DNA from: Forficula auricularia
Taxonomy: Eukaryota; Arthropoda; Insecta; Dermaptera; Forficulidae
Direction of reading: 5' to 3'
DNA length: 64,000 nucleotides
Assembly: GCA_024734495.1 (NCBI GenBank)
Contig: JALMQS010000681.1
Location: forward strand, 9,561,576-9,625,575
In this document: in pieces, positions 57,061 through 64,000 of the stretch
Numbering within the stretch: the stretch's first letter is position 1
How the letters are laid out: each line of letters opens with the position of its first letter
Translations under genes and position numbers: made by a program
The notes under the pieces: generated by a model
Seen by the model: the letters and a program-made list of their open reading frames with translations, nothing else
Databases searched by the model: none
Told to the model about the DNA's origin: nothing

Positions 57061-58098
57061 TAAACAATAAATGTGCTGAGAAAATACAACATTTACATAT
57101 ATGATTTTTTACCCCGTTAAAAGTTCATCATCTAATAAAATTATGGATCTGAATCAATAAAAATATTAATAAATAATAAATTAAGAAAACAGACACATTC
57201 AGGAAGCCAGAAATTGTTTTTCGGGGGTGGAACTATGTAAAATTTATGTAGGGTGTGTTTACATTAGAATTACTCTAAATTATAAGAACTACAAACAATA
57301 AATATCAGTGACAAAAGCAGTATGAAATTTCTCTCTTTTATATGGAGTTTATTTTGGAACTAAGATAGACGATAAGAGCCAAGTCATATTTTCTAGTAAA
57401 TTGAAGAAACATTCTGAAGTAGAAAACATTTTTCAAGTGGTTTAAAATATTTTAATGCTAAAAAATGGAAAAAGAGGGCTACAAAATTTGTGCAAAGTAT
57501 GAGAACGAAGATTACAACAACGTGATGATATTGTTTTTGTTATGTTTTTTTAGTTATAGAAGAGGGCCGTATATAAATTTCTCTGATAAAAATGTGGACT
57601 TCATACTTGACAAGAGCTAAGAAAATATTGCTTCGATTATTATTGGCGGTCTTATCGCTTCTCTGCTAAAAAGTTGAACCTATGTATTCACTCAGGACCG
57701 AGCCGACTATATGGCGAATGTGTGCAAAACACACGGGCAGCCAAGTCAAAGGGCGGCAAAACAGCTAGACTAACACTGGACTAACCGTCTCTCTTGAGTC
57801 TAACCGAGTGATTCTCAACCTTTTTAAAGCTGCCCCCACTCCCCCTAAGGAGCGGAAAAATTTTCAGCGCCTCCCTTTGCGAATGTATATGTAATTATAA
57901 TGTCAAAATTAAATATAATTATTAGAAATTATTTCAATTTTATTTATTATATGTACCTACCTTAATTTTTAGATAGAGGGGGTAAGGGGTGATAATGTTT
58001 ATGTGTTAAATTTTAGTTACAATTTTAGAAGGGTGCAAAATTATAGTTTGCACACGGGCGGCCGAATGGCTTGGCGCGGCCCTGTATATACTTTTTTT
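57061..58098. other. No supported gene; possible hAT end
   Basis: GAGTGATTCTCAACCTTTTTAAAG at 57806 resembles a hAT end, and CCCCCACTCCCCCTAAGG follows. A partner end was not found. Confidence 0.4.
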
Positions 58099-58679
58099 AC
58101 TTTACCATACAGTCTATGGTCAAGTATTGTAATCGTGCATGAAAAAAGTGTTTTTTTCCTTCTTTTTTCGAAATATCTAAGAAACCGCTGAAAATATTTT
58201 TATTAAAAAATTGAGCGAAACCATGGCATTTAGCTCTACAAAAAGTTCTAATAAGTGAACATCGAAAAAATTATATTTTTCGCGATAATAATTGTTTTGT
58301 CAAAATGTCTGTTAGTCTGTCTGTGCCGTTACCAAATTTTTTGTGGACGAGCTAGCTCAAAAACTAGTGGGAATATCGAAACCAAATTTCACACGTAATT
58401 TTGGTCCAATGAGATTAAGAGCTGAATAGATTTTGGTGCATATCGACCCAAAATTAAGGGGGGTGGAGGGGGTTAAAAATTAAAAATCTAGGCCATTTGA
58501 GCAAACTCAACCAAATTTTGTATAAATAATCAGTGGGACCCAAGGAGTCTAAAAATGCAAAAACTAACCCACACCCCCTACATGATTATAAATAATTTTA
58601 TTAAATATTATATATAAGTGAGGGGCCAGGTTATATGGTAAAGTCAAGTGGATGGCCACATCAGAACACGTTAGCTTAT
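58099..58679 (-). repeat. Roughly 600-730-bp dispersed repeat, copy 2
   Basis: This is the reverse-oriented copy of 53994-54728. It has one GCATTTTTAGAC module and lacks the long C run and the (CTAA)n expansion, so those are gains in copy 1 or losses here. Confidence 0.7.
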
Positions 58680-58683
58680 TTTT

Positions 58684-58905
58684 TATGAAAATGATTAGAC
58701 AAGGATTTACACGAAAAAAAGTGCATCCCCTAAAGGCCTAGGTTGCACCCTCCATCGTGAAAAGAAGAAGAAGTGGCAATTTTATGGGGTGGGCAGGGGT
58801 CGAAGGCATCTGTGGATACGGGTCTTAAACAGGTGAAGGTTATAAGTCGCGAGGAAGACGGTGGCAGAGAGCGAGTCCCAGTCTCAGGGATAAAACTTAC
58901 ATTTA
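58684..58905 (-). mobile_element. Short LINE 3' end (34-kb family)
   Basis: On the minus strand it carries the family end (CTTATAACCTTCACCTGTTT, ACCCGTATCCACAG) and the shared tail around CACGATGGAGGGTGCAACC. Only the last 220 bases are present. Confidence 0.75.
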
Positions 58906-59373
58906 ATAGTATGTTTTGATTTTCTTGCCTTGACTAGCTTCATTAGTAAACTCCTCCTTAGTAAAATTTATTTCAGGCCCATCCTTGAGGAATCAAAAAA
59001 TCAAAATCTTCATGTTGGTGTGATAAAAAGTTGCCTTCCATTCATTTACAAATATTCTTGACCTGAAAAAGATTATAGAACTCTGCAAACATGTATATTT
59101 GAATATTGATAGATTATACACAAAATTTGCGCTCTTTTGTTAAAGTCCCAACGCGGGACGTTTAAAGATTCGTCACACTTCACCAGAGAGTATCCCTTCA
59201 CTCGGAAGGTCAATTGTCTCTCGCAAGTGGATTTCGCTCCCGACGCGAGCGCCTCGAGTGAAATCACTACATAATTCGCCTCTCACTCGCGCGAATGTTT
59301 AAACCTGGTTATAAGAATGTAACTTTTAATGGCTTGGATGCGTACTGGATATGTTTATTTAAAAGGTCCCGGA
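58906..59373. other. CpG-rich patch, no gene identified
   Basis: 59120-59300 is unusually rich in CpG (CAACGCGGGACG, CTCCCGACGCGAGCGCC, CTCACTCGCGCGAATG) within AT-rich DNA. CACTCG/CGAGTG recurs. No coding frame is recognised. It may be regulatory DNA or part of an unknown repeat. Confidence 0.4.
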
Positions 59374-59525
59374 CTCAGTGTAGAGCGTTTGGCGGGGCGG
59401 TGGCCGTGCGTAGCAAAAAAACAAACACACGCTTTTTTATTAAACCATCCTCAATGGATGCTGGGCTTTCTACTTAGGACATCATACAAACGCTCACCGC
59501 CACACGCCGAACGCTCTCCACTGAG
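59374..59525. mobile_element. Small TIR element
   Basis: CTCAGTGTAGAGCGTTTGGC at 59374 is mirrored by its inverted match CTCAGTGGAGAGCGTTCGGC ending at 59525, with similarity for about 30 bases. It is 152 bp, with no ORF and no clear target duplication. Confidence 0.7.
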
Positions 59526-59552
59526 GCCACAGCAATTGCTTATTATATATTA

Positions 59553-60075
59553 CTAGCTGCGAATTTTGGGTTGCAATTTTTGCATTTCTAGCTTTCTAGT
59601 GACGCACCGTTTATGTATACCAAATTTGGTTGAGTTTGATCCAAGGGCAAAATTTTTTATTTTTTGACCCTCCCCCTTTTGGGTGGTTTTTGGGGAATTT
59701 TTTTAAACAAAAGTTGTCAGAAATAACATCCCCTACAACTTTGCTCATGAGAAAATTTGCCATAGAGTTAATAGTTTAGGGGTTATTTGATAATTTCCAT
59801 TAGTGAACCCCCCCCCCCCCCCCCAAACTCTCTTTTGGGATCAAATTATCAAAACGTTATATAGCAATGATTTTAAGTTAGAAGACATCTGATCCAAATA
59901 TGAAATTCCACAATAATCCATTCAGTTGTTTTTACGTGAATTGTGAGCAGAATTTGCGCGGAACCCACAGAAACATATACAAACATACATGTATACAGAC
60001 AGGAATTTTGTTAGGGGTGTTTTCGCTCATAACTTTGCTTGAAACGTGTTCAATCAAAAAATGTACAGACAAAAT
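59553..60075 (+). repeat. Dispersed repeat, copy 2 (ACTAGCTGC start)
   Basis: Same orientation and order of blocks as 4445-4990, starting ACTAGCTGCGAATTTTGGG. It has a single GCATTTCTAG module and a 17-C run near 59807. Confidence 0.7.
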
Positions 60076-60924
60076 CTTAATTTTATATATATGGTATAGA
60101 TTATAGTTTAATTGCTTATTTCCAGTAATTTTTATTTATTAAAATGGTTGTTAATCCAAATATTTCGATGGCACTACGGCACCTCTGTGGTAACTGGAAA
60201 CTCCGACAATGGTGAGTTAGTGGGATCAAAAGACATTAATTGCTTGATAATTACAGGTGTTAATATTGCAAAGTACTCGCCCACCAGATCACCATTAGGC
60301 CGACCACATCAGTTTACAAAAACTAACCAATAACAACTTGACAATACAATATATACAATTTTCACAGCATAAGGCAACAACTACATATATCAATAACATT
60401 CATCCTCAACGAAGTCTGAACCAAGTGAAAAAATCATTAGATTTAATTAAGCCAAATGTCATATCAACTAATTATCTTAAATGGTCAGACAAGGAAAAGA
60501 TCAACGACCAGTCCTAAATCTACGTCATGACACACCAAGTAAATTAATTTAAAATTCTAAGATTTTTGACCGAACTTAGAATCTATATTTTTAAATTCTC
60601 TTTATTTTCCTTGACACCATGTCATAAGTCATTATCAAGTTACATTCGGAATTTTCAACTTTTTTCAAAAACAATATTTAGATAAGCTTCAAGATTCTTA
60701 AAAGAAAAAAAAACTCATTTATATTTCTCAAATTGGGTGGCTTATCTCATATTTAAAGAGTTTTCATATTTATAATCCATATATTTTGTTTTTTTCTCAT
60801 TAAATTATTTGTTTTGGAGGATGCTCTCTCATTCTTTAGAGTTTAAAATGCCATTGAAAGGTCCTCCGAACAAGATTGAAAAATTACGTTCTAATAAATT
60901 ATTTTATTCAGAATTTGTTTTTTC
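60076..60924. other. No recognised gene; one possible coding relic
   Basis: At 60372-60516 a 48-codon open stretch (NNIHPQRSLNQVKKSLDLIK) follows an acceptor-like TTTTCACAG, and a GTGAGT donor-like site lies at 60214. The family is not recognised. 60870-60920 carries the TCCTCCGAACA and TTCTAATAAATTATTTTATTCAG blocks of the hammerhead fold-back family. Confidence 0.35.
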
Positions 60925-61757
60925 ATTAGCATTGGGCGAACTCTCCATCAAATCTTCATTAACTAACCCACTCGACTCCCTGGCTCACCGAAGAAACGTT
61001 TCTGCCCTTTCCCTGTACTACAGATACTATCACGGTGTCTGTTCAGTCGAGCTGCAATCAATTATCCCCCTTAAAGCCCTCTTTAAGAGAAACACGCGGT
61101 TTTCGAACGCCCAGCACCCTTTCGCTGTCAAATTAGATAAAAATCGAACAAGCGCTTTCGCCAACTCTTTTATTCCTATGACCTCCAGAAACTGGAACTC
61201 GCTCCCAGCCACGCTCTTCCCCGCGACTTATAACCTTCAGCTATTTAAGACCCGTATCCACAGATACCTTCGACCCCTACACAGCCCATAAAAACACTTC
61301 TTCTCCAGAGACTGGAACTCGCTCCCAACCACCGTCTTCCCCGCGACTTATAACCTTCAGCTGTTTAAGACCCGTATCCACAGATACCTTCGATACCTAC
61401 CCAGCCCATAAAAACCCTTCTTCTCCAGAGACTGGAACTCGCTCCCAGCCACCGTCTTCCCCGCGACTTATAACCTTCAGCTATTTAAGACCCGTATCCA
61501 CAGATGCCTTCGACCCCTAAACAGCCCATAAAAACCCTTCTTCTCCAGAGACTGGAACTCGCCCCCAGCCACCTTCTTCCCCGCGACTTATAACCTTCAG
61601 CTATTTAAGACCCGTATTCACAGATACCTTCAACCCCTACCCAGCCCATAAAAACCCTTCTTCTTCTTCTTTTCACGATGGAGGGGCCAACCCAGGCCTT
61701 TAGGGGATGCACCTTTTTGGTGTAACTTCTTCTCTCATCATTTTCATTAAAAAAAAT
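60925..61757 (+). mobile_element. LINE 3' end (34-kb family) with tandemly amplified terminus
   Basis: The frame from about 60950 reads NPLDSLAHRRNVSALSLYYR, SVELQSIIPLKALFKRN and NSFIPMTSRNWNSLPAT, ending HRYLRPLHSP and a stop at 61289-61291. The next 380 bases repeat the last 120 bases three more times before the normal 3' tail (TTCACGATGGAGGGGCCAACC, AAATG end). Confidence 0.85.
61191..61670 (+). repeat. Four 120-bp tandem units of a LINE terminus
   Basis: ACTGGAACTCGC begins units at 61191, 61311, 61431 and 61551, an exact 120-base period. Units are about 95% alike and each includes CCGCGACTTATAACCTTCAGC, CCCATAA (stop) and ACTTCTTCTCCAGAG. The junction CTTCTCCAGAGACTGG resembles CCTCCAGAAACTGG at the first unit, so slippage or unequal exchange at CTCCAGA is likely. 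Confidence 0.92.
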
Positions 61758-62092
61758 GAATACCAGCCCTTATCCAAGAAAATTTAATACTATTTTATAT
61801 AATAGAATTCTATATAAAATACTCTACAGAACCCGACTCAGAGTTCGGTAATTTTTTAACCTACTATAAATTTTTATAATACTAGAAAATCCCCATCTAA
61901 ATGTAACAGCTGTTCTTCTTTTGACAGACACTTAGGTTAAGATTTTTACTTTAGTGTTTATTATCTTTTCCAAATTGATCATTTATATTTATAACCTATT
62001 TCTCTTGACATTATGTTCTTAAATAAATTGAAATTAGCAAAGTCCACTTTAGAGTACTCATTTAATGTGACTGGATCTATTATGTTTTGCAG
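61758..62092. other. Intronic DNA before the downstream formin exon
   Basis: AT-rich. It contains the branch and pyrimidine region of the acceptor at 62092. No other feature is seen. Confidence 0.5.
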
Positions 62093-62243
62093 CCAAGGGC
62101 TTCCAAATCCAGCTCCGGACCTTCAGGTACAGCTTGACGTTTTCGACGAGCAAAGGGAATCTGACGAGGCTCAATTGCTACACGGGCCTTACGACCTCGA
62201 CCTCAACTCTCATTTGGACGTCTTCTATGCGATCCTCCGTCAG
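62093..62243 (+). CDS. form3: Formin FH3-region exon (INF2/Form3-like), downstream exon
   Basis: This exon continues the same armadillo-like FH3 region. It reads QLDVFDEQRESDEAQLL and then DLNSHLDVFYAILRQ, blocks I recognise from INF2/Form3-type formins directly after the RNEFIG block of the upstream exon. The acceptor is TATGTTTTGCAG, ending at 62092. The donor GTAATT follows CAG at 62244, so the exon ends in phase 0. In the reading frame the first base (C) finishes a codon begun upstream, so this acceptor needs two carried bases, while the exon at 11193 supplies one. A weaker acceptor five bases downstream (CCAAG, exon start 62098) would match phase directly but would leave the protein about ten residues short. 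The actin-assembly role is inferred from the family. Confidence 0.86.
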
Positions 62244-62530
62244 GTAATTTCATTTTTAAACAATTTTTTTGATATTTTTAATTATAATCTTATTTGTTTA
62301 TTTTTAGAGTGATTTTTTCGGAAAATTGTTAGTAACTCATTTATTAAACTCATCATTAAAGAACTGTGTATTTACTTGAATTTTATTTAATTGAAGTTTT
62401 TGTTTTACGAGAGAGCAGAGTTGTTGATTCACAAAGAGAAACAAAGTGGTTGTCCTCTGCTTGATGCAAATAAACATACTCACATATATATCGAAATGAT
62501 ATATCTCTATATAATATTATTTATTTGTTT

Positions 62531-62570
62531 GAGACTATAGCTTCGAAGAGTTGGACTTCATCATTAGTCT
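62531..62570 (-). ncRNA. Hammerhead-ribozyme-like motif (left arm)
   Basis: Minus strand: CTAATGA, T, GAAGTC-CAA-CTCTTC, GAAGC, TATA, GTC. It is the same design as the right-arm copy, with changes in the core (G5 to A, GAAAC to GAAGC) and in stem II (outer four pairs kept). It is probably inactive. Confidence 0.6.
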
Positions 62571-62698
62571 TTTTTAATTATAAATATTATTTTTCATGGG
62601 GTCAATAGCCTATTGATATTGAAAATTGTCGATCTTTACTTAGCTAGGAGTCAGTGAAAATTAATAATAAATAAAAAATAATATTTATAATTAAAAAA

Positions 62699-62737
62699 GA
62701 CTGATGATGAAGACCAAGTCTTCGAAACTATAGTCTC
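62699..62737 (+). ncRNA. Hammerhead-ribozyme-like motif (right arm, intact core)
   Basis: GA (62699-62700), CTGATGA (62701-62707), one extra T, GAAGAC-CAA-GTCTTC (stem II, six perfect pairs, 62709-62723), GAAAC (62724-62728), TATA loop, GTC (62733-62735), TC. The AC...GT pairs form a minimal two-base-pair stem III, and cleavage is predicted after C62735. Stem I shows only two certain pairs (GA/TC). The single base between the core and stem II is unusual for canonical hammerheads. Confidence 0.7.
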
Positions 62738-62846
62738 AAACAAATAAATAATATATATATATATATATACAGATATATAATTTCGATATAAATGTGTGTA
62801 TGTTTATTTGTATCAAACACAGAACAACCTCTTCGTTTCTCTTTGA

Positions 62847-63253
62847 GAATTTTATTTGATTAGAATTTTTTGAAATAAATCAAACTATGCACTGCTTAAT
62901 ATATTTATTAATCTAATACAGTAGAAAAATATATACATCGATGATCCGATCTGTTTAAGGTTTATTTTATTGTACTATACCACCAATAGTATTAGTCTGT
63001 CTTTTAATAACAATACTACCTGCAACTTTAAGTTGAATAAGTAAATCCTAAATCCATAGCTCCGGCAAGGGGGGTCCAAGTGCACCTGGGGTTCCCGGGA
63101 CCCGGACATGACATGTTTTTTTAAGGGGATATGCTAAAAAAATGTATAAGGTGACCAACTTTTTCCACTTCATAAAAAACCCATACTTGTTCCATAATAA
63201 TGGGCCTGCTTCAGATTTTGGACCCCGGGCCCGAAATTTCATGTGGGTCCATG
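62847..63253. other. No gene seen
   Basis: A G-rich patch (about 63065-63112, with CCCGGGACCCGG) directly precedes the hAT element. The rest is AT-rich. Confidence 0.4.
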
Positions 63254-63510
63254 CAAGGGCGGATCCAAGAATTTTTTATGGGGGGGGGGTGAATGTATAT
63301 AAGGTGCCCGATTTATATAAGATCTACTTTTTATCTCGGAAGTGTGTCGCGATCGAATTGTCCAAGCGGGGGGGGCAGAGACGCCCCCCCCCCCACACAC
63401 ACACACATATATAGAACTTTATTTTAAATTTAAAAAAAAAATTTTACAAATTTTTTTGCCAGGCACGGGCCTCTATGGGGGTCGCCCCCCCCCCCCTGGA
63501 TCCGCTCTTG
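63254..63510. mobile_element. Non-autonomous hAT-type element, second copy
   Basis: The ends are CAAGGGCGGATCCAAG and inverted CAAGAGCGGATCCAGG, flanked by a perfect 8-bp duplication GGTCCATG (63246-63253 and 63511-63518). The interior matches 2002-2404 in reverse (TATAAGGTGCCCGATTTATATAAG, TCGCGATCGAATTGTCCAAG), with G and C runs. It is 257 bp against 403 bp for the other copy. It has no transposase. Confidence 0.9.
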
Positions 63511-63518
63511 GGTCCATG

Positions 63519-64000
63519 TCTAAATGTAAAGCACTATTCTTCCAAGGTCGTACGTGAATTTTTATTAATAAGTTTGCATTGAATCCCATTGAATTTGTTA
63601 ATTGTAAAGAGAGAATTAGTTTTGAACATTTTCAAAATTCGAAACACCACTTTCTAAAAGAACTCTATGATATGGCTATGTTTAAATTTTGAATCAGTCA
63701 ATCGAAAAATTTTTAATAAACTATATGTTAAGATCTTTAACTTAAATTTATCCTCTGGTTATATGGTAAATAGTTTTTTCCGTGAAGGACAGCCAATGCT
63801 CCAAATAACTTTTTGACCCACTTGCTTTCATTTCTCAAGGGAGGATACAACCCTTCTGACTTGTAAGAAAAAGTATCTATAACATCTCAGATTAAGCAAA
63901 GAAAACTTTTGATTTCTCTTATAAAATCAATCTCAGCTACGATCGGCATTATGAACTTTTTAATATTGAACAGTTGATTCATCTTTATAATGAATCAATA
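63519..64000. other. No gene seen
   Basis: AT-rich DNA to the window end, presumed intron of the formin gene. Confidence 0.4.

Larger units (their letters stand above)
11353..62092 (+). other. Very large intron(s) of the formin gene, filled with transposons
   Basis: The two formin exons are adjacent in the family protein but lie 50.7 kb apart here, so this interval is intronic to the + strand gene. It holds nearly all the mobile elements of the window, in both orientations. The phase mismatch between the two best splice sites suggests one small extra exon (length 1 mod 3, roughly 37 bases) inside it. I looked for donors of GGTAAG, GGTATG and GGTGAG type and found none preceded by a matching leucine-rich segment. 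Confidence 0.75.
62432..62846. mobile_element. Palindromic element with two facing hammerhead-like ribozymes
   Basis: The arms 62432-62597 and 62673-62846 are inverted copies. They share CAAAGAGAAAC ends, CAAATAAACATAC, ATATATCGAAAT, TTATTTATTTGTTTGAGACTATAG and TTTAATTATAAATATTATTTTT. A centre of about 75 bases separates them. Each arm holds one hammerhead-like motif. There is no ORF. It lies just downstream of the formin exon, in the next intron. Confidence 0.85.

Noticed and set aside
56434..57063. Plus-strand frames of 107 and 77 residues
   Set aside because: They are antisense shadows of the minus-strand LINE remnant.

Overview
The window looks like AT-rich nuclear DNA from an arthropod, most likely an insect. 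Genes are interrupted by spliceosomal introns. There are several kinds of non-LTR retrotransposon remnant, many small terminal-inverted-repeat (TIR) DNA elements, a tRNA-derived SINE, and no sign of bacterial gene organisation. The sequence does not fix the order. Some repeats resemble ones I recall from lepidopteran and hemipteran genomes, but that is only a memory of motifs.

Only one host gene can be supported. Two plus-strand exons, 11193-11352 and 62093-62243, encode neighbouring pieces of the FH3 (armadillo-like) region of a formin of the INF2 / insect Form3 type. The roughly 50.7 kb between them is one very large intron, or several introns around a micro-exon I could not find. The first 11 kb and the last 1.7 kb are probably flanking introns of the same gene. 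Reading frames outside the two exons are retrotransposon protein remnants or chance ORFs.

Layout by region. 1-11 kb holds a hAT-type element (2002-2404), a C-rich tract inside a dispersed repeat (4066-4990), and a palindromic element (7097-8113) that carries a hammerhead-ribozyme-like motif and is split by a Transib-like element with a CGACG target duplication. 11-19 kb holds the first exon, a 148-bp-arm inverted repeat (14417-14790), a tRNA-derived SINE and a LINE 3' end. 19-28 kb holds another hammerhead-type relic with a tiny poly(A) insertion, a Tc1-like element nesting two further structures (24081-24753), a hAT element with a perfect 8-bp duplication (24890-25154), two head-to-head LINE tails and a CpG-rich patch ending in a splice donor. 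34.0-36.3 kb holds the best-preserved LINE, with a complete reverse-transcriptase core and a poly(A) tail. 37-47 kb holds a PIF/Harbinger-like palindrome, a 4-unit tandem array and several dispersed repeats. 47-64 kb holds more LINE tails, one amplified into four 120-bp tandem units, paired inverted repeats, the most complete hammerhead-bearing palindrome (62432-62846), the second formin exon and a second hAT copy.

The most interesting signal is a dispersed set of palindromic elements. Their arms carry a core of CTGA(T/A)GA, a variable stem II and GAAAC. The stem II sequences differ between copies but still pair. In one copy the stem I flanks pair, and in another a minimal stem III sits just before the expected cleavage base. 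This fits hammerhead ribozymes of the kind described in Penelope-like elements and retrozymes, here arranged as facing inverted copies.
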